Shown here: positions 32,780 to 42,401 of the stretch, in pieces
How positions within the stretch are numbered: position 1 is the first letter of the stretch
How the letters are laid out: each line of letters opens with the position of its first letter
Source: Peribacillus acanthi
Lineage (GTDB): Bacteria; Bacillota; Bacilli; Bacillales; DSM-1321
NCBI RefSeq assembly: GCF_003073175.1
Contig: NZ_QBBX01000015.1
Coordinates: 24,001-88,000 of the forward strand
Length of the DNA: 64,000 nucleotides
Direction: 5' to 3'
Notes under the pieces: model-generated
Seen by the model: only the letters and a program-made list of their open reading frames with translations
Told to the model about the DNA's origin: nothing
Databases searched by the model: none
Translations under genes and position numbers: made by a program

Positions 32780-33892
32780 CTATGACTCAATATTTCGTTT
32801 TACTGTAATGGAACCAGTCTTCGTATCTGCAACAATTTGAAGCTTGTGAAAAGCGGATTCTATCATTTTAAATTTCAATGTTTTTTGAGCTACTTCATTT
32901 TTCTCTTCTACAATTTGTATTCCCGAAAGATCTAGGTTAAATCCACCTAAATTAGACTTTAACTCTCCCTCTACGGCGGATTCATTCGGAATGAATAAAT
33001 CAACGCTACCCGTAACGGCCTTTGCTGTTATGGACTGAGCGGCTCTATTATGAAGCTTCAGATTAATATTTCCATTAAAGGTTTGCAAATCTGAATACAG
33101 TGATGTACCTTCAGCAGAAATGGAACCGTTAATGGTTTCAATCTCAAGCTTTTTGAAAGCACCAGCGGTTAATTCGATATTACCGTTCGCTGTTTCGAAT
33201 TCTCCAACTTCCGCAGACGCATTAGAAATGAGGACTTTTCCATTCGCTGTTTTTGCATGGAGAGTTTGCGCTTTTAGATTTTCTGCTGAGATACCTCCAT
33301 TGAAAAGTCGAATTCTTACTTTTTTATACTCTTCGATAGGAACGAATACTTTTGCATCAAACTTCATCCATTTTTGTTTTGCATATAATTCAAGTCGATT
33401 CTTTTCAATAGTGAAAGTGGTCCCTTCTTGAAGAAGTTTTCTAGCTTCATCGACTTCATTCGTTCGATAAACCTTTGCATGACATTCCACTCGAACATCC
33501 CTTTGATCCCATGGAATCAACTCCAATTTCCCATTGGCAATATCAATATCGATATCCTCGAAACTAGCATCTCCATGCTGAAAGATATGTGACACTTCCA
33601 CTGACTGTCCAAGCTTGAAATCTAATTCAAGCTCTTTTACTTTGTCTAACACCGTGTGAACGGCACCGAATAATTTATCTTTTAACGAATGTTGTGTTTT
33701 CTTTTGCGCCGTTTCTTCTGTCTTGTCACCCTCATCATTGACTATTGTGGAAAGGCTTGTGACCACTTCTTTTTCCTTTTCGACTTTCACTTGCTCTGCT
33801 TGATCTAGTTCATCTAATAACGTCAAAGCCTCTTCAGTAGAAAGCTTCCCTTGTTGGACCATTTCTAATATCTTCTTCTTCACTTCAACCAT
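32780..33892 (-). CDS. yvlB: DUF4097 protein with SHOCT-like N-terminus (YvlB-like)
   Basis: A 370-aa protein. The first 35 residues (MVEVKKKILEMVQQGKLSTE then EALTLLDEL) form the short helical SHOCT-like module common in this family. After a charged linker, residues about 110-365 are a beta-rich DUF4097 adhesin-like solenoid with repeated short strands (FNGGISAENLKAQTLHAKT, NGNIELTAGAFKKLEIETI, NGSISAEGTSLYSDLQTFN). Such proteins accompany PspC/LiaF-type stress systems. ATG 33892 follows GGGAGGAAG. No signal peptide is seen. Confidence 0.82.
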   Translation of the reverse strand: MVEVKKKILEMVQQGKLSTEEALTLLDELDQAEQVKVEKEKEVVTSLSTIVNDEGDKTEETAQKKTQHSLKDKLFGAVHTVLDKVKELELDFKLGQSVEVSHIFQHGDASFEDIDIDIANGKLELIPWDQRDVRVECHAKVYRTNEVDEARKLLQEGTTFTIEKNRLELYAKQKWMKFDAKVFVPIEEYKKVRIRLFNGGISAENLKAQTLHAKTANGKVLISNASAEVGEFETANGNIELTAGAFKKLEIETINGSISAEGTSLYSDLQTFNGNINLKLHNRAAQSITAKAVTGSVDLFIPNESAVEGELKSNLGGFNLDLSGIQIVEEKNEVAQKTLKFKMIESAFHKLQIVADTKTGSITVKRNIES

Positions 33893-33908
33893 TAGACTTC
33901 CTCCCATT

Positions 33909-34220
33909 CTAATTGTTTACTAAAATCTTAATACCACGAACGATATTCCAGATAAAAATAACGAAAGAAGCAAGACCTGAAAGTACTAACGAAATCATCA
34001 TTAAGATTGGAAAACCAGAACCTATAGTAAAATCAGCAAATCCAGCAACGATTGCTAATGGAATAAATACAAGTGGAATGATATGTGATAAGAAAGCTGA
34101 CTTAGCATGATTTTTCACAAAAGCATCATCTGATACAAAATAAACGATGATGGGCAATAAAAATGGTGCAAAAAACACACTGAAATAATTTAATGAAGCT
34201 AACACTTTGTTTGTTTCCAT
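33909..34220 (-). CDS. yvlA: DUF4870 membrane protein (YvlA-like)
   Basis: A 103-aa protein with three or four hydrophobic segments (SVFFAPFLLPIIVYFVS, IIPLVFIPLAIVAGFA, PILMMISLVLSGLASFVIF) and the conserved KNHAKSAFLSH loop of the DUF4870/Tic20-like family. First gene of the yvlABC set, 17 bp upstream of yvlB. Biochemical role unknown. Confidence 0.8.
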   Translation of the reverse strand: METNKVLASLNYFSVFFAPFLLPIIVYFVSDDAFVKNHAKSAFLSHIIPLVFIPLAIVAGFADFTIGSGFPILMMISLVLSGLASFVIFIWNIVRGIKILVNN

Positions 34221-34538
34221 CTTTGAACTCCCCTTTTTCCCTCTTATGTTTCTCTCAATACTTACGCATCATCATGATAAAAGTTTCATTATATCTTCAA
34301 TCCCCCACTATATAGAGTCCTCTTTTTTCGACAAATACACCTGACAATATTCTCAAATGGAAATCATCCTATTTCCTTGGAAATACTACATTGTTGGATT
34401 CTTCAATCAAACGTTTGATTAAGGACGCAATTGTCGACTTTTGCCAAGCATTAGCGATTCTCGTCAAGAGTTCAAAAGGTTTATTTATAGAGAAATAGGC
34501 TATTAAACATATATACGAATGAAAAAGGAGAGTTATGT
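34221..34538. other. Divergent region with a 16-bp perfect palindrome
   Basis: AATCAAACGTTTGATT at 34405-34420 is a perfect inverted repeat, identical to the core of the 40-bp palindrome upstream of des (60033-60072). It lies 118 bp before a small ORF and about 185 bp from the divergent yvlA start. No other feature is seen. Confidence 0.6.
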
Positions 34539-34718
34539 ATGAATCCCATCCAAGAAACCAATATTGAATTACTGGACTTATTTGAGGACGCTTTGGAGAG
34601 AAAATTAAAACCACTGGAAACACAAATCCTGCAAGACATCATCTTATCTGGTGAAGAGAGTAGAATCGTGTTCCTTGAAATGATGAAGCAGCTGGTGAAT
34701 AAGCACAAGACCTATTAA
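34539..34718 (+). CDS. Small hypothetical protein, 59 aa
   Basis: ATG at 34539 with AAGGAG eight nucleotides upstream opens a 59-codon frame: MNPIQETNIELLDLFEDALE, RKLKPLETQILQDIIL, then a Lys-rich helical tail. Soluble, predicted helical. The 16-bp operator-like palindrome upstream suggests specific regulation. I do not recognise the family. Confidence 0.6.
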   Translation: MNPIQETNIELLDLFEDALERKLKPLETQILQDIILSGEESRIVFLEMMKQLVNKHKTY

Positions 34719-34797
34719 GATGATTGGTGAATTAGCATTAGAAAACTCTTCGATTTGTTAATCTTATGATTTAATTTTTTTGGAGAGTAAAAATAAG

Positions 34798-34832
34798 AAA
34801 GCACAAGGACCATACAGTCCAAGTGCTTTTCT
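34798..34832. terminator. Terminator downstream of the AraC-type gene
   Basis: AAGCAC-AA-GGAC pairs with GTCC-AA-GTGCTT, with A and T runs on opposite sides, so it could serve the AraC-type gene (minus) and the 59-aa ORF (plus). Confidence 0.7.
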
Positions 34833-34836
34833 TTGA

Positions 34837-35697
34837 TTATTTTTTTACCGGTATCCATATTTCACTATAATAATCCTCGGAAAAAGGATCAGTATCACTT
34901 ACGTAAACTTCCATCTCAGGTCCACCAGCATGCTCATAGCCAGTTGCTGGGAACCATTCGGAAAAAATCCTTTCCCATACCTTTGGCATTGCATCTGGCA
35001 TTGCACCGTGTACCGAAAAAACAGCCCAAGTCGCAGATGGAATCTGTCTTTCCTCCCAATCATTCGGAATATCCTCTATATTTTTCTCTGCCGCAATTAA
35101 GTAAGCTAAATTCTCTTGTTGTTTATCAAAGTCCAGGCATATTCCCATTAATCCAAGAGAACCACAGTTTTTATCAAGCTCTCTTGTGAATCCATTCTTA
35201 TTTGATTCATCCCAGAAAGCAGCAATCGCTCGGTTATTCTCTCCTCCTATTGTAGTTGTACGAATACTTTTACCTACAACGTTGAAAGAATCTTTTTCTA
35301 CAATCTTGTAATCCATTTCCACATCACCCTTTAACTGAATTTGAAAAGAGAGCTTTGGATAAGCCTTTAAGGAATGACTATTTTTCTTTACGGCTGAAGG
35401 ACTGATACCATGAATTCTCCGGAATGCTTTCGTAAAAGACTCTGGACTTTCATATCGATACTTCATTGCAACGTCAATCACTTTCGAGCTTGTATTAACT
35501 AGTTCCTGCGCAGCTACTGTAATTCGACGATTTCGGATATATTCACTGACGGTATATCCCGTTAGCATGTTGAACATCCGTTGGAAGTGAAATTTAGACA
35601 TACAGGCGATTGCAGCAATATCATCAATACACAGATCATTGTCTAAATTGCCTTCTATATATTGGATGCTCTCTAGCATTCTTTGAAGTCCCTCCAT
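34837..35697 (-). CDS. AraC-family regulator with GyrI-like effector domain
   Basis: A 286-aa one-component regulator. Residues about 8-105 hold two helix-turn-helix units of the AraC/XylS type (LCIDDIAAIACMSKFHFQRM and VIDVAMKYRYESPESFTKAF). Residues about 125-286 are a GyrI-like/SOUL ligand-binding domain (MDYKIVEKDSFNVVGKSIRT ... PATGYEHAGGPEMEVY). This Rob/BmrR-like layout usually senses hydrophobic compounds. ATG after GGAGAGGTTCAC. Targets are not apparent. Confidence 0.85.
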   Translation of the reverse strand: MEGLQRMLESIQYIEGNLDNDLCIDDIAAIACMSKFHFQRMFNMLTGYTVSEYIRNRRITVAAQELVNTSSKVIDVAMKYRYESPESFTKAFRRIHGISPSAVKKNSHSLKAYPKLSFQIQLKGDVEMDYKIVEKDSFNVVGKSIRTTTIGGENNRAIAAFWDESNKNGFTRELDKNCGSLGLMGICLDFDKQQENLAYLIAAEKNIEDIPNDWEERQIPSATWAVFSVHGAMPDAMPKVWERIFSEWFPATGYEHAGGPEMEVYVSDTDPFSEDYYSEIWIPVKK

Positions 35698-35817
35698 GTG
35701 AACCTCTCCTTTCTATCTCAGTTTATCAACATCGGTTCAGCCATTCCTGTTATTCCGTGCTCTTTTATGACAGATTACTACTCCTTATCCCTTGTTAGAA
35801 AATGGAAAATATTATAA

Positions 35818-35847
35818 TGAATAGAGCCATATTAGACAACCAAACTA
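35818..35847 (+). promoter_or_regulatory. Sigma-G-type promoter of the SASP gene
   Basis: TGAATA (35818-35823) and CAAACTA (35841-35847) are 17 bp apart, matching forespore sigma-G promoters and consistent with a SASP gene starting at 35885. Confidence 0.7.
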
Positions 35848-35884
35848 TGAATGTAATAATATTTTGATTTTGGGAGGTAACAAC

Positions 35885-36094
35885 ATGGCACGTAACAACA
35901 ATAGAAATCAAATTTTAGCCCCAGGTGCACAACAAGCTTTACAACAAATGAAGTATGAAATTGCACAAGAATTCGGAGTTCAACTTGGAGCTGACTCTAC
36001 TTCAAGAGCAAATGGTTCAGTAGGTGGAGAGATTACTAAGCGTCTAGTTCAGATGGCTGAAGGACAATTAGGCGGTTACAACAGAGGTTTCTAA
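35885..36094 (+). CDS. Small acid-soluble spore protein, alpha/beta type
   Basis: A 69-aa DNA-binding protein that coats spore DNA. The family signatures are visible: [21 protein letters not shown], containing the GPR protease cleavage site (E-I in YEIAQEFG), and [21 protein letters not shown] 35885 (MARNNNRNQ) follows GGGAGGTAACAAC; a longer in-frame ATG at 35864 lacks a ribosome site. Behind a sigma-G-like promoter and before a strong terminator. Confidence 0.95.
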   Translation: MARNNNRNQILAPGAQQALQQMKYEIAQEFGVQLGADSTSRANGSVGGEITKRLVQMAEGQLGGYNRGF

Positions 36095-36112
36095 TTTTTT
36101 CATTAATCTTAT

Positions 36113-36142
36113 AGTCAACGCCATTTAGGTGTTGACTTTTTT
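36113..36142 (+). terminator. Terminator of the SASP gene
   Basis: AGTCAACGCC pairs with GGTGTTGACT around a 5-nt loop, followed by TTTTT. Confidence 0.85.
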
Positions 36143-36228
36143 GTGTTAATTAGCTCTTTTATTAGGTTTAGATAATATCAGTTAGTTAACAAAATGCGAA
36201 AATATAGACTCCCTTATATTAATCTTTC

Positions 36229-36280
36229 GCAAAAAAGAACACCAATTCCTATTCAAATGGGTGTTCTTTTTTGCTGTTTT
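36229..36280. terminator. Bidirectional terminator between SASP and uvrA
   Basis: GCAAAAAAGAACACC pairs with GGTGTTCTTTTTTGC around a 16-nt loop. On the minus strand it lies 44 nt beyond the uvrA stop. Confidence 0.8.
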
Positions 36281-36323
36281 TTCACCCTCAACAACCCTTT
36301 GAAGGTGAGTTTCTTCACTTTTT

Positions 36324-39197
36324 TTATACACGCTCGTGTTCTTTTTCTTCTATTAACTTCTCCATACGGATGCGATCTCGCTCTAAAATCGGTTTTAAGT
36401 ATCGACCAGTGTGGGAAGCTCCAACCTTAACAATCTCCTCAGGTGTACCGGTAGCAAGGATGGTTCCACCCTTATCTCCACCTTCAGGTCCTAGGTCCAC
36501 AATATAGTCAGCAGCCTTGATGACATCCAGGTTATGCTCTATGACAAGTACGGTGTCACCATTTTCAACTAGACGTTGAAGTACAATCAGTAGTCTAGCA
36601 ATATCATCCACATGTAAGCCCGTCGTTGGCTCATCTAAAATGTATAGGGAGCGACCAGTAGAACGACGATGTAATTCCGCTGCAAGCTTCACACGTTGCG
36701 CTTCCCCACCAGATAAGGTGGTTGCTGGCTGCCCGAGCTTGATGTATTTTAGACCAACATCATAAATAGTCTGTAGCTTGCGGTGTATTTTCGGGATATT
36801 TTCAAAAAACTCCACAGCATCTTCTACAGTCAAATCCAAGATATCAGAAATGTTCTTCCCTTTATATTTCACTTCCAGCGTTTCGCGGTTATATCTCTTA
36901 CCATGGCAAACCTCACAAGGGACATACACATCAGGAAGAAAATGCATCTCAATCTTGATAATTCCGTCTCCACGGCAAGCTTCACAACGTCCGCCTTTGA
37001 CATTGAAACTAAAGCGACCTTTTTTGTAACCTCTTACCTTTGCTTCATTTGTTGAAGCGAAAACATCACGGATATCATCAAACACACCCGTGTAGGTTGC
37101 TGGGTTTGAACGAGGAGTTCGGCCAATTGGAGATTGATCAATATCAATGACCTTATCTAATTGGTCGATTCCTTTAATTTCTTTATGCTCACCTGGCTTC
37201 GTTTTTGCTCCATGAAGCTTTTGAGCTAATGCTTTGTGTAAAATTTCATTGATTAATGTACTTTTACCAGAACCAGAAACTCCAGTTACTGAGATGAACG
37301 TCCCTAATGGAAATTTTACAGAAACGTTCTTGAGGTTATTTTCAGAAGCTCCTTTAATTTCGATGAATCGACCATCCGGTTTTCTTCTATCAATTGGAAG
37401 AGGAATGAACTTCTTACCGGATAAATACTGCCCAGTCAACGAATTCGGATCCTCCATGACTTCAGCAGGAGTTCCAGCAGAAACAATCGTTCCGCCATGC
37501 ACACCCGCTCCTGGACCTACATCAATCAAGTAGTCGGCAGCGATCATCGTATCTTCATCGTGCTCAACCACAATCAATGTATTACCGATATCCCTCATAT
37601 TTTTCAACGTATCAATCAACCGATCATTATCCCTTTGATGCAGACCAATTGATGGCTCATCCAATATGTACAGAACCCCTGTAAGCCTTGAACCAATTTG
37701 TGTCGCTAAACGGATGCGCTGCGCTTCTCCACCAGATAGCGTACCCGCCGCTCTGCTCAATGTTAAGTATTCGAGACCTACATTGGCTAAGAATCCTAGC
37801 CTTTCTTGGATTTCACGTAAAATTAGCTTGGCGATTTTCTGTTCTTTTTCAGTAAGATCTAAGTGTTGGAAAAATTCGTTAGCTTCTTCGATTGAAAAAG
37901 CTGTTGTGTTCCCGATGTGAATACCTTGGATTAGTACGGATAAGCTCTCTTGTTTTAAACGGAAACCTTTGCAACCAGGGCACGGATGCTGTGCCATGTA
38001 CTTCTCCATTTGCTCACGAATGTAATCCGAGCTCGTCTCTTTATACCTTCTTTCGACGTTTCCAATTACACCTTCAAAATCAATGTAATTTTCTCGGATT
38101 TGCCCAAAATCATTTTCATATCGAAAATAAACCTTTTCTCCTTTGGAACCATAAAGGATTTTATCCAGTTGTGCGGAAGGAATATCTTCTACTGGAGTAT
38201 CCATATCTACCCCAAAGTGATTAGCGACAGCTTCTAGTAACTGAGGATAGTATTGAGAACTCGTCGGTTCCCATGGAGCAATCGCACCTTGCTTTAATGA
38301 TAATCCTTGATTTGGAATCACCAGGTCCCGATCAACTTCTAATTTAGAACCTAAACCGTCACAATCAGGGCATGCTCCAAACGGACTGTTAAAGGAGAAC
38401 ATCCTAGGCTCCAATTCTGTTACTGAAAAACCACATAACGGGCATGCATGATGCTCACTGAATAAAAGCTCTTCTTCTCCAATAACGTCAATGATCACTT
38501 TCCCATCGCCTAACTTAAGAGCGCTTTCCAGTGAATCAGCTAACCTAGCCTGGATACCATCCTTAATCACTATACGATCGATGATGACTTCAATCGAATG
38601 CTTCTTATTTTTTTCCAGTTCTAGTTCATCGCTAAGGTCATGAATTTCCCCGTTCACACGGACACGGACATAGCCTTGTTTCTTAATTTCTTCAATAACT
38701 TTGACATGAGTTCCTTTTCGCCCAGAGACGACAGGAGCTAAAACTTGCAGCTTTGTTCTCTCAGGGTACTCTAGAATCCGATCGACCATTTGCTCAATTG
38801 TTTGTGAGGAAATCTCAATATTATGAACCGGACAGGTTGGCCTCCCGATTCTTGCAAATAGCAAACGAAGGTAATCATAGATTTCCGTAACGGTACCAAC
38901 AGTAGAACGTGGATTACGACTTGTTGTCTTTTGGTCAATCGAGATGGCCGGTGACAATCCTTCAATCCCGTCTACATCAGGTTTATCCATTTGTCCTAAA
39001 AACTGGCGGGCATAGGCGGATAGTGACTCCACATATCGTCTTTGTCCTTCTGCATAAATCGTATCAAAGGCCAAGGAGGATTTACCCGATCCCGATAATC
39101 CCGTTAACACGACTAATTTGTCTCTTGGAATCGTGACGTCAATGTTTTTCAAATTATGAACCCTTGCACCTTTTACAATAATCTTATCCATTGCCAT
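36324..39197 (-). CDS. uvrA: Excinuclease ABC subunit A
   Basis: Damage-recognition ATPase of nucleotide excision repair. The 957-aa protein has two ABC modules: Walker [20 protein letters not shown] near residue 33 and [15 protein letters not shown] near 640; signatures [15 protein letters not shown] and [15 protein letters not shown]. Two zinc fingers are visible (CPLCGF...CPDCDG and CEACRGDG...CEVCHG). First ATG ([10 protein letters not shown]) has AGGGGTGA at proper spacing. It starts 7 bp after uvrB and should share its LexA-type control. Confidence 0.97.
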   Translation of the reverse strand: MAMDKIIVKGARVHNLKNIDVTIPRDKLVVLTGLSGSGKSSLAFDTIYAEGQRRYVESLSAYARQFLGQMDKPDVDGIEGLSPAISIDQKTTSRNPRSTVGTVTEIYDYLRLLFARIGRPTCPVHNIEISSQTIEQMVDRILEYPERTKLQVLAPVVSGRKGTHVKVIEEIKKQGYVRVRVNGEIHDLSDELELEKNKKHSIEVIIDRIVIKDGIQARLADSLESALKLGDGKVIIDVIGEEELLFSEHHACPLCGFSVTELEPRMFSFNSPFGACPDCDGLGSKLEVDRDLVIPNQGLSLKQGAIAPWEPTSSQYYPQLLEAVANHFGVDMDTPVEDIPSAQLDKILYGSKGEKVYFRYENDFGQIRENYIDFEGVIGNVERRYKETSSDYIREQMEKYMAQHPCPGCKGFRLKQESLSVLIQGIHIGNTTAFSIEEANEFFQHLDLTEKEQKIAKLILREIQERLGFLANVGLEYLTLSRAAGTLSGGEAQRIRLATQIGSRLTGVLYILDEPSIGLHQRDNDRLIDTLKNMRDIGNTLIVVEHDEDTMIAADYLIDVGPGAGVHGGTIVSAGTPAEVMEDPNSLTGQYLSGKKFIPLPIDRRKPDGRFIEIKGASENNLKNVSVKFPLGTFISVTGVSGSGKSTLINEILHKALAQKLHGAKTKPGEHKEIKGIDQLDKVIDIDQSPIGRTPRSNPATYTGVFDDIRDVFASTNEAKVRGYKKGRFSFNVKGGRCEACRGDGIIKIEMHFLPDVYVPCEVCHGKRYNRETLEVKYKGKNISDILDLTVEDAVEFFENIPKIHRKLQTIYDVGLKYIKLGQPATTLSGGEAQRVKLAAELHRRSTGRSLYILDEPTTGLHVDDIARLLIVLQRLVENGDTVLVIEHNLDVIKAADYIVDLGPEGGDKGGTILATGTPEEIVKVGASHTGRYLKPILERDRIRMEKLIEEKEHERV

Positions 39198-39204
39198 TGT
39201 TTCG

Positions 39205-41184
39205 TCACCCCTCCGATTTCAACTCTAATATAAGGTCACGAAGCTCTGCTGCACGTTCGAAATTCAATGCCTTTGCAGATTCCTTCATTTCCTTCTCCAT
39301 TTGTTCGATTAATTTGTCTCTTTCTTTCTTCGTCATTTTGTTCAGTTTCGCGGTTGGAGCATATTCTTCCTGCTCCTCGGCAGCATGTGTTGCCCTAATA
39401 GTATCTCGAATCTCTTTTTGGATAGTTTGAGGTGTGATGCCATGCTTTTGATTGTATTCTTCTTGAATGGCACGACGACGCATCGTTTCACTGATCGCTA
39501 ATTCCATCGAATTAGTGATTTTATCCGCATACATTACAACATGACCATTCGAATTTCGAGCAGCACGTCCAATCGTTTGAATCAAAGAACGTTCCGAACG
39601 TAAGAAACCTTCTTTGTCTGCATCTAAAATGGCTACTAAAGAGACTTCTGGAATATCTAGTCCTTCTCTTAAAAGGTTAATGCCAATAAGGACATCGTAT
39701 TTACCCATCCGGAGATCCCTAATAATTTCAATCCGTTCAAGCGTCTTGACTTCAGAGTGTAGATATTGAACTTTAATGCCAATTTCCTTTAAGTAATCCG
39801 TTAAATCCTCGGACATTTTTTTCGTCAAGGTTGTAACAAGAACACGTTCATTCACTTTAATACGTTCATGAATTTCCCCAATCAGATCATCAATCTGTCC
39901 TTCAATCGGACGAACATCTATCGTAGGATCAAGAAGACCCGTAGGACGAATAATCTGCTCAATCATTTCTGGTGTATGTTCAAGCTCATATGGACCAGGT
40001 GTTGCAGAAACAAAAATAGCCTGACTAACCTTTTTTTCGAATTCCTCGAAACGTAGAGGTCTATTATCTAGCGCTGAAGGAAGACGGAATCCATGGTCCA
40101 CTAGCACTTGCTTTCTAGCTTGGTCTCCATTAAACATTCCTCGAATTTGTGGGAGTGTCACGTGTGATTCATCTACAACGAGTAAAAAATCCTCTGGGAA
40201 GTAATCTAACAAAGTGTATGGAGTTGAGCCGGTAGGTCTTAGCGTTAAGTGCCTCGAATAGTTTTCGATTCCAGAGCAGAAGCCCATTTCATTCATCATC
40301 TCAAGGTCATAGCGGGTTCTTTGCTCGAGTCTTTGCGCTTCTAATAACTTATTATTTTCGCGTAAGTCTTTTAAACGCTCCTCTAGTTCCGCTTCGATGT
40401 TCCCAATCGCGACCTTCATTTTTTCTTCTCGGGTTACGAAGTGGGATGCAGGAAAAATGGCAACATGATCTCTTTCACCGATGATTTCTCCCGTTAGAGC
40501 ATCCACCTCTCGAATTCGGTCAATTTCATCACCAAAGAATTCGACTCTCATACAGTGCTCGTCACGTGACGCAGGGAAAATCTCTACAACATCTCCACGA
40601 ACACGGAATGTTCCGCGTTGGAAATCAATATCATTTCGTTCATATTGGATATCCACAAGTTTATGTAACAACTGATTACGCTCCAACTCCATACCAGTTC
40701 GGAGAGAAACGACCATTTCCCGATATTCTTCAGGTGAACCTAAACCGTAAATACAAGAAACACTCGCTATAATGACGACATCTTTCCGTTCAAATAACGA
40801 TGAAGTAGCAGAATGTCGTAATTTATCTATTTCATCATTTACGCTTGAGTCCTTTTCAATGAACGTATCCGTTGATGGAACATAGGCTTCAGGTTGAAAG
40901 TAATCGTAATAACTTACAAAGTATTCAACCGCATTATTAGGAAAGAATTCCTTGAACTCACTATATAATTGTCCAGCTAATGTCTTGTTATGGGCAATCA
41001 CTAGGGTTGGTTTATTGATTTCCTTTATTACATTTGAAACGGTGAATGTTTTTCCGGTACCTGTCGCACCTAGCAAGGTTTGGTGCTTCTTTCCTTGCTG
41101 GATTCCTTCGACAAGGCTTTTTATCGCTCCTGGCTGATCGCCTTGAGGAGAATATTTTGAAACTAGCTGGAACACATCTTTCAC
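39205..41184 (-). CDS. uvrB: Excinuclease ABC subunit B
   Basis: DNA-damage-verifying helicase-like subunit. Walker A is [15 protein letters not shown], the DNA-inserting beta-hairpin is [19 protein letters not shown], the later helicase motif is [13 protein letters not shown], and the C-terminal UVR domain ([18 protein letters not shown]) binds UvrC. 659 aa. GTG start at 41184 after TTAGGAGGC. Upstream are a LexA-like box (41318-41331) and the csbA terminator, so uvrBA has its own promoter. Confidence 0.97.
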   Translation of the reverse strand: MKDVFQLVSKYSPQGDQPGAIKSLVEGIQQGKKHQTLLGATGTGKTFTVSNVIKEINKPTLVIAHNKTLAGQLYSEFKEFFPNNAVEYFVSYYDYFQPEAYVPSTDTFIEKDSSVNDEIDKLRHSATSSLFERKDVVIIASVSCIYGLGSPEEYREMVVSLRTGMELERNQLLHKLVDIQYERNDIDFQRGTFRVRGDVVEIFPASRDEHCMRVEFFGDEIDRIREVDALTGEIIGERDHVAIFPASHFVTREEKMKVAIGNIEAELEERLKDLRENNKLLEAQRLEQRTRYDLEMMNEMGFCSGIENYSRHLTLRPTGSTPYTLLDYFPEDFLLVVDESHVTLPQIRGMFNGDQARKQVLVDHGFRLPSALDNRPLRFEEFEKKVSQAIFVSATPGPYELEHTPEMIEQIIRPTGLLDPTIDVRPIEGQIDDLIGEIHERIKVNERVLVTTLTKKMSEDLTDYLKEIGIKVQYLHSEVKTLERIEIIRDLRMGKYDVLIGINLLREGLDIPEVSLVAILDADKEGFLRSERSLIQTIGRAARNSNGHVVMYADKITNSMELAISETMRRRAIQEEYNQKHGITPQTIQKEIRDTIRATHAAEEQEEYAPTAKLNKMTKKERDKLIEQMEKEMKESAKALNFERAAELRDLILELKSEG

Positions 41185-41317
41185 TAAGGAAGCCTCCTAA
41201 CGATAAGTCATGTAACTTACTTTACACTGGTTGTTGAGACAGGCTGATTTCAATACGATTATAAGTTTTCAATACTTACATTCTACCACAAAAAGGATAA
41301 AACAAACCAACAAAAAG

Positions 41318-41331
41318 CGAACATTCATTCG
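41318..41331 (-). promoter_or_regulatory. LexA (DinR) box upstream of uvrB
   Basis: Minus strand CGAATGAATGTTCG differs by one base from the Bacillus SOS consensus CGAACNNNNGTTCG and lies about 135 bp upstream of uvrB. Confidence 0.7.
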
Positions 41332-41344
41332 ATTTTTTCACAAA

Positions 41345-41370
41345 AGAAAAAACACCTCATGTAGGTGTCT
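41345..41370 (-). terminator. Terminator of csbA
   Basis: ACACCT pairs with AGGTGT around 5 nt and is followed on the minus strand by TTTTTTC, 10-30 nt past the csbA stop. Confidence 0.75.
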
Positions 41371-41379
41371 TGGAATGCA

Positions 41380-41610
41380 TTATGCACTTTTTTCAGATTT
41401 CCTAAATAGACGTTGTGATAACCACAAGCCAAAAGTTAGTGAAAAGGCATCGATAATAATCAAGTGCCAGCTGTCAGTATAACCTTTATAAACCGAAGCT
41501 GCTATCAAAGCAACCGTTAAGGCCAAACCAACAAAATGATTATATGTGACTCTTGTAAAAAGAAGGACAAGCATAGCAGGTAAAATAAGTGCAGAAATAA
41601 TTTGAATCAC
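41380..41610 (-). CDS. csbA: General-stress membrane protein CsbA
   Basis: A 76-aa membrane protein with two or three hydrophobic segments (LILPAMLVLLFTRVTYNHFV, AIALIAAS...), the length and order of B. subtilis CsbA, a sigma-B-dependent protein of unknown function encoded just upstream of uvrBA. GTG 41610 (MIQIISALILPAML) has AAGGAG eight nucleotides upstream; the TTG at 41628 would place that site inside the gene. I did not find a clear sigma-B promoter here. Confidence 0.85.
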   Translation of the reverse strand: MIQIISALILPAMLVLLFTRVTYNHFVGLALTVALIAASVYKGYTDSWHLIIIDAFSLTFGLWLSQRLFRKSEKSA

Positions 41611-41777
41611 GTTTGAAGCTCCTTCCAATTATTAAAAGATGTATATAATAAATTGATTTATTTTTAAATTTTCTATGATTACTAACTATATAACCTATAT
41701 GGAAGTTTTACAACCTTTGATGCCAGTTGTCCCGTTTTGTTTGCGTTGTTTGATTAATGAACGAATGGATAGCGGAT

Positions 41778-42262
41778 TTTACCGAATTGGGGCTGGATAT
41801 CCCAGTATATTGCGGAACTGGGCCTATATTTTATCGAAATGAGGCCAACATTTTACCGATGTTGAACTTGTCGAACGTTAATTACCGAACGGGACTGTTA
41901 TTTTACCGAATCGACCCTCTTTTTTACCGAAATGACCAGATTTATTACCGAACGAACCAACTTTATTACCAAACATTTGAAAGCAGGGCATGCACCAAAA
42001 TTGCACTTGTCTAACCTTAATTACCGAACAGGATTCTTATTTTACCGAATCGACCCTCTTTTTTACCGAAATGACCAGATTTATTACCGAACGAAGCAAC
42101 TTTATTACCAAACATTTGAAAACAGGGCATGTGCCAAGATTGCACTTGTCGACGTTAATTACCGAACGGGATCCTTATTTTACCGAATCGTTCATCTTTT
42201 TTACCGAAATGACCAGATTTATTACCGAATCGACCAACTTTATTACCAAACATTTGAAAACA
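41778..42262 (+). repeat. 21-bp periodic array II (TTTATTACCGAA type), in 138-bp higher-order repeats
   Basis: ACCGAA-type cores occur at 41884, 41905, 41926, 41947 and 41968, again at 42023, 42044, 42065, 42086 and 42107, and again at 42161, 42182, 42203, 42224 and 42245: exact 21-bp steps in three blocks of five. Blocks are joined by a 54-55 bp linker containing CATTTGAAA and CAGGGCATG. The block period is 138-139 bp. A degenerate lead-in starts at 41781. Reverse complement of the core is GTTCGGTAATAAA. Three overlapping plus-strand frames stay open, giving heptads such as FYRNDQI-YYRTNQL, but none has a ribosome site. Confidence 0.9.
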
Positions 42263-42401
42263 GGGCATGCACCAAGCCTATACACTAGCGATCGCATGAT
42301 TGTACCTATAATTTTAAAAACTAGCCCCGATGTCGACTGACTTCTCCTCTTCCAATTTATGCAAATAAATGGAGACTGACTACACTCAGAGCCAGCCTCG
42401 A

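Noticed and set aside
36324-41184. Reading frames on the plus strand inside uvrA and uvrB
   Set aside because: They are antisense shadows of long conserved genes, without ribosome sites or recognisable motifs.
41757-42340. Tyr/Arg-rich heptad-repeat proteins in array II
   Set aside because: Three overlapping frames are open at once as a result of the 21-bp period; no Shine-Dalgarno and no promoter.
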